64,000 nucleotides of DNA from Bacillota bacterium (lineage in GTDB: Bacteria; Bacillota; Clostridia; Christensenellales; UMGS416), in contig JAEZSE010000005.1 of NCBI GenBank assembly GCA_023421955.1, forward strand, positions 211,103-275,102. Reading direction: 5' to 3'. Positions within the stretch are counted from its first letter, which is position 1. Every line of letters begins with the position of its first letter. The notes under the pieces were generated by a model. That model was not told the origin of the DNA and made no database searches. It worked only from the letters and a program-made list of their open reading frames with translations. A program made the position numbers and the translations under genes. Shown here piece after piece: positions 53,506 to 61,032 of this stretch.

Positions 53506-54573
53506 ATGCAAGACATCATCAACGGTATCAAACCTCTTGACGAGACGGCGATGCGCGCTGCCCGCGCCAGGCAAGATTCGCTGGTCAAGCCCGCAGGCAG
53601 TCTGGGCCGGCTGGAGGAGCTCTCCATCCAGATTGCCGGCATCACCGGGCAAGTCAAAAACCATCTAGAGAAAAAAATCCACTTCGTACTTTGCGCCGAC
53701 AATGGTGTTTATGACGCCGGTGTGGCAGCAGCGCCCCAGGAGTTCACCGGGTTGCTGATGGGTTTTTACGCCAGGGGCGTGCGGTGCGGCATCAATGTGC
53801 TTTGTGAAAAAGCCGGTGTGGATCTGAAGATCGTGGACATGGGCGTAAAGGGCTACATAGACCATCCCTCCATCCTGCACCGGAAGCTCATGGATGGCAC
53901 CGGTAATTTCGCCGTTGACCGGGCAATGCCCCGGGAAACGGCGATTCGAGCCATTGAGATCGGTATAGAGCTTGCCACAGAGGCTGCAGAGCAGGGCTAC
54001 AAAATCATCGGAACCGGTGAAGTGGGCATGGGCAATACAACCACAGCGGCTGCCACAATCATTGCGGCATTGGGCATTGAAGACTCTGCAAGCTTTGTAG
54101 GTCGCGGCGCCGGGCTCACAGATGAGGCGTTTGAACTGAAGAAACAGTTAGTTGCCGAAGCGTTACAGCGCCTGAAGCCTGATCGGGATGATCCTGCCGA
54201 TATCCTCTCCAAAGTGGGTGGGTTGGATATCGCCGGGCTCTGCGGCATCTTCCTTGGGGCTGCGTATTGCCGCGTCCCTGTGGTGGTGGACGGTGTGATT
54301 TCCATTGCGGCGGCGCTTCTGGCATCCAAATACAACCCGCTCGTGAAACAATTCATGATCCCGTCTCACATCTCAGAGGAGCCTGCTTATCAGGCTGCGG
54401 CAGACGCGCTGGGGCTGGAGCCGATCCTGAACCTCCGCATGCGTCTGGGGGAGGGCACCGGCTGCCCGCTCGCCATGCAGATCGTGGATAATGCTCTGGA
54501 GATCATGAACACAATGAATACCTTTGCCGAGACGGCGCTTGATACAGACTATCAGGAAGGCATCAAAAACTGA
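53506..54573 (+). CDS. cobT: nicotinate-nucleotide--DMB phosphoribosyltransferase
   Basis: This 355-residue enzyme activates the lower-ligand base as alpha-ribazole phosphate. Motifs: AARARQDSLVKPAGSLGRLE near the N-terminus, GEVGMGNTTTAAA, GRGAGLTDEAF and RLGEGTGCPLAM, which holds the catalytic glutamate. AAGGAG lies before the ATG. It sits between cobU and cobS in the B12 operon. Its presence without bluB or other base genes suggests that the base is imported or made elsewhere. Confidence 0.95.
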   Translation: MQDIINGIKPLDETAMRAARARQDSLVKPAGSLGRLEELSIQIAGITGQVKNHLEKKIHFVLCADNGVYDAGVAAAPQEFTGLLMGFYARGVRCGINVLCEKAGVDLKIVDMGVKGYIDHPSILHRKLMDGTGNFAVDRAMPRETAIRAIEIGIELATEAAEQGYKIIGTGEVGMGNTTTAAATIIAALGIEDSASFVGRGAGLTDEAFELKKQLVAEALQRLKPDRDDPADILSKVGGLDIAGLCGIFLGAAYCRVPVVVDGVISIAAALLASKYNPLVKQFMIPSHISEEPAYQAAADALGLEPILNLRMRLGEGTGCPLAMQIVDNALEIMNTMNTFAETALDTDYQEGIKN

Positions 54574-54588
54574 AAGGCGGCCGCACCC

Positions 54589-55344
54589 TTGGATTTCTTT
54601 CTCTCCGTCGTCATCGCCTTCTCCTTTTTCACCTTTATCCCGATGCCGCTCATAGACTGGACGCCACAGCGGATGAAGTTTGTGCCGCTGTGGTTGCCGC
54701 TGGTGGGTTTGGTAGTGGGGGCTATGGGTTGGGGTTTGTTTTCACTGCTGCGGTGGGCTGGCCTGTCCGCTCTGCTTTCGTCTGTCATCATGACACTGTA
54801 CACACTGGCGATGACCGGCGGTGTGCATGCCGATGGATTGATGGATACTGCCGACGCCTACTTTTCCCGGCGGGACACCGAGCGGAAGCTGGAGATTATG
54901 AAGGATTCCCGTGTAGGTGCTTTTGCGGTCATGACGTTGGCCGCCGTGTTGCTGCTGAAGGCCGGGCTCTATGGGCAGGCTGTTGAAAGCGCTCGTTTCC
55001 AGCCCATCACACTGATGCTCATCCCGGTGCTGTCACGCTCCTTTCAAGCGTCGATGATCTATTGCTTCCCCTATGCAAAGGGCGAGGGCTTGGCGGCGAT
55101 GTATGGCCGCAACCCGGAGCGCCGGTTCCTGATCGTGTTTGTTGCATGGGTTACCGGTGCCTCAGCGCTGCTGGCGTGGCTTGCCGGCCCATGGGCATTG
55201 GTTGTACCGGTTGCCTGTGTGCTGTATTATGTGTTTTATTACTTCTCATGCAAGAAGCAGTTCGGCGGCATCACCGGCGATGTGCTTGGCGCGTTCTTGG
55301 AGCTATCAGAACTCGTCATGCTGGCAGTCGCGGTGTTCATCTGA
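54589..55344 (+). CDS. cobS: adenosylcobinamide-GDP ribazoletransferase
   Basis: The 251-residue membrane protein has about six helices. TGGVHADGLMDTADAYFSRRD carries the acidic active site of cobalamin synthase; FFTFIPMP is the typical N-terminus and FGGITGDVLGAFLELSEL the C-terminal motif. It joins adenosylcobinamide-GDP with alpha-ribazole (phosphate) at the membrane. Translation begins at TTG 54589 after AAGGCGG. Confidence 0.93.
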   Translation: MDFFLSVVIAFSFFTFIPMPLIDWTPQRMKFVPLWLPLVGLVVGAMGWGLFSLLRWAGLSALLSSVIMTLYTLAMTGGVHADGLMDTADAYFSRRDTERKLEIMKDSRVGAFAVMTLAAVLLLKAGLYGQAVESARFQPITLMLIPVLSRSFQASMIYCFPYAKGEGLAAMYGRNPERRFLIVFVAWVTGASALLAWLAGPWALVVPVACVLYYVFYYFSCKKQFGGITGDVLGAFLELSELVMLAVAVFI

Positions 55345-55355
55345 AGGAGGCATGG

Positions 55356-55748
55356 ATGCACTTCATCTTTGGCGGAAGGTATATGGGCATGCTCGAATAC
55401 GCGTTGGAGCTGCAGCCAGGTGCGGTTGTCTGCGACCTTGCCCAAGATGGGGAGGAAGGGATCGGAAAGTCCGATGTAGTATTCGGCATCCATTTACTGG
55501 TACAGAAGTTGTTGCGGCAAAAGACTCCGCCGCTGCCTTTCTTTATGCAGAACCTCGCGTCCTGGCAGGGCAAGATCCTGATCGGCGATGAAGTAGGCAG
55601 TGGCGTGGTGCCGGTGGAGCCCTTCGAGCGGCAGTGGCGCGACGAGGTGGGCCGTGTGTATCAGCTTTTGGCCAGAGAGGCAGATGATGTCACCAGAGTG
55701 TGGGCCGGCATCCCGCAGCCGTTAAAGCGCAGTGGGCTGCCCGTATGA
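55356..55748 (+). CDS. CobU-like protein with degenerate P-loop
   Basis: 130 residues. The C-terminal half is clearly CobU-like: GDEVGSGVVPVEPFERQWRD and RVYQLLAREADDVTRVWAG match the end of CobU. The N-terminus FIFGGRYMGMLEYAL stands where CobU has GGxRSGKS, but the P-loop lysine is replaced, and the middle part with the guanylylated histidine is missing. It is thus unlikely to be a kinase alone. It may complement the atypical C-terminus of the first CobU or have a regulatory role. AAGGAGG is 5 bases before the ATG; the stop overlaps the HAD gene. Confidence 0.75.
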   Translation: MHFIFGGRYMGMLEYALELQPGAVVCDLAQDGEEGIGKSDVVFGIHLLVQKLLRQKTPPLPFFMQNLASWQGKILIGDEVGSGVVPVEPFERQWRDEVGRVYQLLAREADDVTRVWAGIPQPLKRSGLPV

Positions 55749-56506
55749 GAAAGCTCATCCTTTTTGACATTGATGGCACGCTGGTGAGCTACAGCACCAA
55801 TCCCGGCCACATCCCTGATGCCACAAAGCAGTCAATTGCATTACTCGGGCAGGCGGGGCACTCGATGGCTGTAGCGACTGGCCGCAGCATGCTCACAGCC
55901 CGGCCGGTGATGGAGCAGCTTGGCATCGGCAATGCCGTGCTCTGCGGTGGTGCTCACGTGGTTTCCGGCAATCAGCTTGTGCTGCTGAGACGCATGGAGC
56001 AGGTGTTTGTGGAGCGTGTTGCCGAAAGGTCCATGGCGCTGGGTTGTTCGGTTTTTGCCTGCTCCGATCATGCAATCTTTCTGGGCAACTGCGATGAAGA
56101 TAGCTGGGCGTATGTGCGCAGCCAGTCGGGAGATCAAGATGCAGCCCAACCCATCAGCCGCATGAGAGATGTCTGCATGATGAGCATATACGGCGAGAAA
56201 CTACCGGAGCAAAAGGTATTAAAGGACAGCAGTATTACCCAATATCATCAAGCGCTGGAAGTGCGCGCGCCAGGCGTCACAAAGGCTACCGGGATGAAGG
56301 CTCTGGCAAAGTCGTTGGGCATTCCTTTGGAACACACTGTGGCCGTGGGCGATAATGAAAATGATGTGGAAATGCTTCAGGCTGCCGGCCTCGGCATTGC
56401 GGTGGGAAACAGCAGCAAAGGTGCCAGAGTCGCCGCTGATCTTATTGCTGATCCCATTGAGGAAGGCGGGATCCTGACTGTAATGAAGCAAATCGGCCTG
56501 ATTTAG
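55745..56506 (+). CDS. Cof-type HAD phosphatase within the B12 operon
   Basis: The 253-residue protein has motif I LILFDIDGTLVSYS, ATGRSMLTARPVMEQL as motif II and VAVGDNENDVEMLQAAGLG as motif IV, with a type IIB cap between. Such enzymes remove phosphate from small molecules. The operon has no recognisable cobC, so this protein may dephosphorylate alpha-ribazole phosphate or cobalamin phosphate. That role is inferred from position (overlaps before, 7-base gap after). Confidence 0.85.
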   Translation: MRKLILFDIDGTLVSYSTNPGHIPDATKQSIALLGQAGHSMAVATGRSMLTARPVMEQLGIGNAVLCGGAHVVSGNQLVLLRRMEQVFVERVAERSMALGCSVFACSDHAIFLGNCDEDSWAYVRSQSGDQDAAQPISRMRDVCMMSIYGEKLPEQKVLKDSSITQYHQALEVRAPGVTKATGMKALAKSLGIPLEHTVAVGDNENDVEMLQAAGLGIAVGNSSKGARVAADLIADPIEEGGILTVMKQIGLI

Positions 56507-56513
56507 GAGGAGC

Positions 56514-57047
56514 ATGGAAAAGCTCGGGTTGGTTCACATTTATTACGGAGACGGCCAAGGCAAGACAAGTGCTGCGGTCGGCCTTGCGGTGCGTGTCTGC
56601 GGCAGCGGCAGCATAGTTCTCTACACCCAGTTTCTGAAAAACGGTCGCAGCAGTGAGCTCAAATCGCTCCGATTACTATCCGATGGGATTGAACTGCTTC
56701 TGCCGGAGCCGTGCACCAAATTCGTGTTCCAGATGACTGCACAGGAACGGCAAAGAGTGGCTCTGGAACAGACTGCATGTTTCCGTCAGGCAGTACAAAA
56801 GGTATCCGCCGATTCCTATCGCCTGCTTGTGATGGATGAAATCATGGATGCGGTGTTGCTTGGAATGATTGACCGCGAGGAGTTCTTTCAATTTCTCAGA
56901 GATAAGCCTCGGGAGTTGGAAGTCGCGATCACCGGCCATACCATGCTGGAAGGCTTGCCGGTGTTGGCAGACTACATTTCTGAGGTAAAGAAAGTAAAGC
57001 ACCCATACGATCAAGGTGTGACGGCCCGACTGGGTGTGGACTGCTAA
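56514..57047 (+). CDS. cobO: corrinoid adenosyltransferase (CobO/BtuR type)
   Basis: 177 residues with the CobO P-loop VHIYYGDGQGKTSAAVGLAVR, LYTQFLKNG and LLVMDEIMDAV, ending with VKHPYDQGVTARLGVDC as is usual. It transfers the adenosyl group of ATP to Co(I) corrinoids and so prepares imported corrinoids for CobU. GGAGGAGC lies directly before the ATG. It is the last gene of the operon. Confidence 0.93.
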   Translation: MEKLGLVHIYYGDGQGKTSAAVGLAVRVCGSGSIVLYTQFLKNGRSSELKSLRLLSDGIELLLPEPCTKFVFQMTAQERQRVALEQTACFRQAVQKVSADSYRLLVMDEIMDAVLLGMIDREEFFQFLRDKPRELEVAITGHTMLEGLPVLADYISEVKKVKHPYDQGVTARLGVDC

Positions 57048-57130
57048 CGGAACGTAATTCATGCTGCGGCACTAGCAACTTGTGCTGGATTCATTTTATA
57101 ATACCGGTATTACCTGAAACCGGAGAACCC

Positions 57131-57820
57131 ATGAACATTTTACTTGTGGAAGATGATACCAACTTGGCGCTTGGTGTGGAATACGCGTTGAAAAACGAGG
57201 GGTATTCCGTATCCATCGCCGGCACCACCACCAAAGCCAAGGAGTTACTTGCGCAGAGCTATGACTTGGTTCTGTTGGATGTGACGTTGCCCGATGGCAC
57301 AGGATATGATATTTGCAGCTTCATCCGCAGGCAAGGGCAGATGCCCGTGATTTTCCTGACAGCCTGTGATGAGGAAGTGAACATCGTGATGGGATTGGAT
57401 CTGGGCGGTGATGACTACATTACCAAGCCCTTTCGTATCCGAGAACTGGTTTCGAGGATTAAAGCCGTGATGCGCAGAACCGGCCAAGCTGGAGAAGAGG
57501 GCGGCAGGATGGTGAGTGAGGGTATTGCGGTTAACACACTGGAAAGCCGTGTGCAGAAGGATGGGCAGGAAATTGCGCTGACAAGCCTGGAATACCGTCT
57601 GATGTTGGCGCTCATGGGCAGCCCCCGCCAGGTGTTGGGTCGCAGCCGGTTGCTGGAGATGATCTGGGACATTGACGGTGATTTTGTTGACGACAACGCG
57701 CTCTCTGTTTACATCCGCCGCTTGCGGGAAAAGCTCGAAGCAGGCCATGGGGAACCGCCGCCCATTGTGACGGTGCGAGGCGTTGGCTATAAGTGGGATG
57801 CCGACGTCAGGAGGGTGTGA
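57131..57820 (+). CDS. OmpR/PhoB-family response regulator
   Basis: 229 residues: receiver domain with acidic VEDD and phosphoacceptor D50 in LVLLDVTLPDGTG, conserved lysine in ITKPFRIRE, and a C-terminal winged-helix domain (EIALTSLEYRLMLALM, DNALSVYIRRLREKLE, VRGVGYKW). ATG 57131 follows CGGAG by 5-6 bases. A TATAAT at 57097-57102 may be its -10, though the -35 is poor. The sensor kinase follows after one base. Confidence 0.92.
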   Translation: MNILLVEDDTNLALGVEYALKNEGYSVSIAGTTTKAKELLAQSYDLVLLDVTLPDGTGYDICSFIRRQGQMPVIFLTACDEEVNIVMGLDLGGDDYITKPFRIRELVSRIKAVMRRTGQAGEEGGRMVSEGIAVNTLESRVQKDGQEIALTSLEYRLMLALMGSPRQVLGRSRLLEMIWDIDGDFVDDNALSVYIRRLREKLEAGHGEPPPIVTVRGVGYKWDADVRRV

Positions 57821-57821
57821 C

Positions 57822-59108
57822 ATGGTCAGGCTGTGGCGCAATCCGGAGTTCAGAGCCCACACAAAGAGAATGCTTTATGCTTTTTTTGTCCTAGTGGTTG
57901 TAATGATCATAATGGCCATCATACTAACAAAATCGCTGCAGTCTGCTGCGGTGGATCAGGCATCCGCCTTGATCGGAAAGGTCGCGGCAACCCACCCGGA
58001 AGCCGTTCCTGATGTGGTTGGGGCGGTGATTGTGCCAGCCAATGCTGCAGATGTGGAATTGGGCCGGCAAACCCTTGCCAGTTATGGTTACGGCGCGGAT
58101 GTGCCAGTCAGCGTTGATCCAATGCTGCTAGGTAAACTGCCATGGCTCTATCTGGTTGCGGTGTTTGTGCCGCTGCTGGCAATGATGGTGTCCCTTGCTA
58201 TGGCAGCAAGCGGTTATTCCTCCATTTATCGCAAAGTCCGCCGCATAGCCGATGCAGCCGAAAAGGCGGTGGATGGTGATTTCTCCACCATGCTGCCGGC
58301 CGGTGAGGAGGGTGATTTTGAGATATTCGGCCACCGGTTCAACCAGATGGCCAACCGTTTGAGACTCAACCTGGAGCAGCTCGTGGCGGAAAAGGTGTTT
58401 TTAAAGAACACCATCTCCGATATCTCACATCAGCTCAAAACGCCGCTTTCCACACTGGTGGTTTATAACGATCTGATGAGCGAAAATGAAGCCATGGATC
58501 CAGTGCAGCGCCAGGAATTCCTGGCGCTCGGGCGGCAACAGTTGCAACGGCTGGAGTGGCTGATCCAAAGCCTTCTGAAGATGGCCAGGTTGGAGGCTGG
58601 AAGCATCCAATTCAAGAGGGAACAGGTGCCGCTGCGCGGCGTGGCAGACGAGGCAGTCTCCTCATTATCAGCAATGGCTGCGAACGCAGGGGTTGCCGTT
58701 GCGGTGCGGCAAATTCACACCGATGCTTCCATCATCGGAGATGGAGAGTGGCTTGCAGAGGCTGTGATTAACATCCTGAAAAACGCCATTGAGCATAGCA
58801 GGCTTGGCGGATCTGTAACCATTGAGTTGGATCAGACTGCGCTCACCTCATCTCTGGTGGTCCGCGATCACGGAGAAGGCATTGATGCCAATGAGTTGCC
58901 CCATGTGTTTGAGCGTTTTTACCGCAGTGTAAGCAATGTAAAGCCCAACAGCATCGGTATCGGGCTTGCGATGGCAAAGGCCATTGTGGAAGGGCAAGGT
59001 GGAAGCCTCACGGTGAAAAGCAGGAGAGGGCAGGGAAGTGAGTTTCAATTGGTGTTTCTGAAGACATTGGCACAAGAAAGCGGAATGCGCAGCAGCGTTT
59101 CGACTTGA
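57822..59108 (+). CDS. two-component sensor histidine kinase
   Basis: The protein (428 residues) has two transmembrane helices (about 14-37 and 107-130) around a short extracytoplasmic domain of about 70 residues. HAMP (about 130-185) and a phosphoacceptor domain with DISHQLKTPLSTLV follow, then a catalytic domain (NILKNAIEHS, VRDHGEGI, FYRSVSNVKPNSIGIGLAMAK). The small sensor domain suggests detection of a ligand near the membrane. AGGAGG precedes the ATG. It may control the ABC transporter encoded 1.2 kb downstream. Confidence 0.92.
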   Translation: MVRLWRNPEFRAHTKRMLYAFFVLVVVMIIMAIILTKSLQSAAVDQASALIGKVAATHPEAVPDVVGAVIVPANAADVELGRQTLASYGYGADVPVSVDPMLLGKLPWLYLVAVFVPLLAMMVSLAMAASGYSSIYRKVRRIADAAEKAVDGDFSTMLPAGEEGDFEIFGHRFNQMANRLRLNLEQLVAEKVFLKNTISDISHQLKTPLSTLVVYNDLMSENEAMDPVQRQEFLALGRQQLQRLEWLIQSLLKMARLEAGSIQFKREQVPLRGVADEAVSSLSAMAANAGVAVAVRQIHTDASIIGDGEWLAEAVINILKNAIEHSRLGGSVTIELDQTALTSSLVVRDHGEGIDANELPHVFERFYRSVSNVKPNSIGIGLAMAKAIVEGQGGSLTVKSRRGQGSEFQLVFLKTLAQESGMRSSVST

Positions 59109-59159
59109 TTTTGCTCTGCGTGATGATTATAGTTACACAAAATGACACTAAGGAGTTTG

Positions 59160-59738
59160 ATGCTTGTGATACCAACAAGAGAGGAAGCTCTTTCACTGCT
59201 CAGAGAATATAATAAGGAAGAATGGCATGTCCGCCATGCGCTTGCTGTGGAAGCAGTGATGCGCCATTTTGCCATATTCCTGGATCAGGGAGAGGAAGAC
59301 AAATGGGCTGTGGTCGGCCTGCTGCACGACATTGACTTTGAGCAATATCCCGAAGAACATTGCACAAAGGCGCAGGAGATTCTTACCGCGCGGAGCGTTG
59401 ATGAGTCCGTTGTGCACGCAGTGGTAAGCCATGGCTGGGGCCTGGTCTGTGACGTGAAGCCGGAGCACATGATGGAAATGGTGCTCTATACGATTGACGA
59501 GCTCACCGGCATCATCGCCGCCGCCGTGGCGGTGCGCCCCTCCAAAAGCATCCTGGATCTGGAGTTGAGCTCGGTAAAGAAGAAATACAAACAGCCAAGC
59601 TTTGCAGCTGGCTGCTCCCGCAAAGTGATTGAAGACGGCTCGGCGATGTTGGGCTTGCCGCTTGACACGATCATCGAACAGACGCTTCTGGGCATGCGTG
59701 CTGAGGCGGAGGCTCTGAGCTTGAAGGGCAACCTATAA
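59160..59738 (+). CDS. HDIG/HD-superfamily hydrolase
   Basis: The 192-residue protein has an HD domain: HVRHALAVEAVMRHFA, VGLLHDIDFEQYPEEH with the HD pair, and VSHGW. VRPSKSILDLELSSVKKKYK and KSFAAG-like PSFAAGCSRKVIEDG are typical of a widespread clostridial family of predicted phosphohydrolases (COG2316-like). It is not an HD-GYP protein, so c-di-GMP hydrolysis is not implied. AAGGAG lies 4 bases before ATG 59160. It follows the kinase gene. Confidence 0.85.
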   Translation: MLVIPTREEALSLLREYNKEEWHVRHALAVEAVMRHFAIFLDQGEEDKWAVVGLLHDIDFEQYPEEHCTKAQEILTARSVDESVVHAVVSHGWGLVCDVKPEHMMEMVLYTIDELTGIIAAAVAVRPSKSILDLELSSVKKKYKQPSFAAGCSRKVIEDGSAMLGLPLDTIIEQTLLGMRAEAEALSLKGNL

Positions 59739-59778
59739 GGTTGTTGTGAATGGAAAGCATTGATTGATTTTGATGCCT

Positions 59779-59802
59779 ATGTAGTGGCCGGGCTCTGTAG
59801 CA
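59779..59802 (+). repeat. dispersed intergenic motif, copy 2
   Basis: TGTAG, TGGCCGGGCTC, TGTAG. Same core as at 19919-19942 with both flanking pentamers changed from TGTAC to TGTAG. It lies 60 bases before a hairpin that covers the ribosome binding site of the next gene. Confidence 0.55.
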
Positions 59803-59839
59803 GCCACATGCTCCTATTGATGTTGAAACACCACCATCG

Positions 59840-59880
59840 CCTCCGGCATATGATGCTGTATCATTTGCCGGAGGTTTTTC
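59840..59880 (+). promoter_or_regulatory. terminator-like hairpin that contains the ribosome binding site
   Basis: CCTCCGGCA (59840-59848) pairs with TGCCGGAGG (59866-59874), with ATGAT/ATCAT inside and a 5-base loop. The right arm contains GGAGG, 6 bases before ATG 59881, and TTTTT follows directly. It can therefore act as an intrinsic terminator, as an RBS block, or both. This is the layout of a riboswitch or protein-controlled attenuator, though no known aptamer is seen upstream. Confidence 0.75.
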
Positions 59881-60222
59881 ATGGAATACGGACGCATACC
59901 ATATCAAGGCGTGCCACCCATATGGGCCGCGATGCAGCGGGATATAGAAGCGCTGCGCGCCGAAAGCCCGATCCAGCAGCAAAGCGATGATATTTATCAA
60001 GGATTACCCCAAAAAACGATGATTGTCGTGGAATCTATCACAGAGTCGGAGTTGAAGTTCCTGGACAAGCCACAGCTATTCCATGGCAACTATCAATACC
60101 GGTTCTGCCAGATGCGAAGCTATCCATATTATGAGGAGGCGGATATCGGCGGTAAACGGTATTATATTGTGCAGGACAATTTTGGTGTGTGGCTGGGGTT
60201 CCAATATACTGAGCCAATTTGA
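59881..60222 (+). CDS. hypothetical protein, 113 aa
   Basis: Not recognised. It is a soluble protein with no signal peptide or membrane helix and is rich in aromatic residues (YRFCQMRSYPYYEE, KRYYIVQDNFGVWLGFQY). The N-terminal half has a proline-rich start (GRIPYQGVPPIW) and a helical stretch with Gln/Glu. Start is ATG 59881 with GGAGG at ideal spacing. The composition would fit a small spore-coat or binding protein, but that is a guess. The leader hairpin suggests conditional expression. Confidence 0.7.
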   Translation: MEYGRIPYQGVPPIWAAMQRDIEALRAESPIQQQSDDIYQGLPQKTMIVVESITESELKFLDKPQLFHGNYQYRFCQMRSYPYYEEADIGGKRYYIVQDNFGVWLGFQYTEPI

Positions 60223-60255
60223 TGGTTTATCTGTACTTGATGCGTACAATGCAAT

Positions 60256-60280
60256 TCTTACAAATCTGTAATCTTACAAA
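60256..60280 (+). promoter_or_regulatory. direct repeats before the ABC transporter promoter region
   Basis: TCTTACAAA at 60256-60264 and again at 60272-60280, a 16-base period. A TATACT at 60305-60310 could be the -10. CTGTAAA/TTTACAG (60316-60322, 60333-60339) forms an inverted pair just before the AGGAGG. Direct repeats of this kind are typical of OmpR-family regulator sites. Confidence 0.5.
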
Positions 60281-60351
60281 CACCTTCCATTCACCTTGCA
60301 CTGCTATACTTTTTACTGTAAACCGTAATCATTTTACAGGAGGAAGAATAG

Positions 60352-61032
60352 ATGGAAGTAATCAGAACAGAAAACCTGACCAAGAGCTATGGCAAAGGCG
60401 AGGCCAAAATTGACGCACTGAAGGGCATAAACCTCACAATAAACCAAGGCGAGATCGTGGCTGTGATCGGCCCTAGCGGCAGCGGCAAGAGCACATTGCT
60501 GCACATGCTCGGGGGTGTAGACCGGCCCACATCCGGAAAAGTGTTTGTGAATGGTGAGGATATTTATTCCCTGAATGAAAAGAGGCTGGCGATTTTCCGC
60601 CGCCGTAATGCCGGCTTCATCTTCCAAAGCTACAACCTGATCCCCGTGCTCACCGCCGAGGAAAACATTATGCTGCCTTTGTTGTTGGACAACAAGAATG
60701 CCAGCCGTGATTATATGGACGAGTTGATGCAGCTGCTTGGCTTGGAAGACCGCCGCCGCCATTTGCCCAGTGAGCTTTCCGGCGGCCAGCAGCAACGCGT
60801 CAGCATCGGAAGGGCTTTGGCCTACAAGCCGTCAATCATTCTTGCAGATGAGCCCACCGGCAACCTGGATAGCCGCAACGGCCGTGAGATCATCGAATTG
60901 CTGCGTGCCTCTGTAAAGAAATATCACCAGACCCTGATCATCATCACGCACGATGTCAACATCGCCAGCCAGGCTGACCGTATCATTAACATTGAGGACG
61001 GCATGATCACTGCGCAGAAGGAAGTGGGCTGA
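60352..61032 (+). CDS. ABC transporter ATP-binding protein (MacB/LolD-type)
   Basis: 226 residues with Walker A IGPSGSGKSTLLHML, Q-loop FIFQSYNLIP, signature LSGGQQQRVSIGRAL, Walker B IILADEPTGNLDSRNG and H-loop ITHD. These are the hallmarks of the MacB/LolD/BceA group, which act as mechanotransmission pumps with FtsX-like permeases. AGGAGG lies before the ATG. The stop overlaps the permease start by one base. Antimicrobial peptide or lipid-related substrates are usual, none is identified here. Confidence 0.92.
   Translation: MEVIRTENLTKSYGKGEAKIDALKGINLTINQGEIVAVIGPSGSGKSTLLHMLGGVDRPTSGKVFVNGEDIYSLNEKRLAIFRRRNAGFIFQSYNLIPVLTAEENIMLPLLLDNKNASRDYMDELMQLLGLEDRRRHLPSELSGGQQQRVSIGRALAYKPSIILADEPTGNLDSRNGREIIELLRASVKKYHQTLIIITHDVNIASQADRIINIEDGMITAQKEVG

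Noticed and set aside
59160..59738. HD protein as a c-di-GMP phosphodiesterase
   Set aside because: It lacks the GYP motif and HD-GYP length; it fits a different HD hydrolase family.
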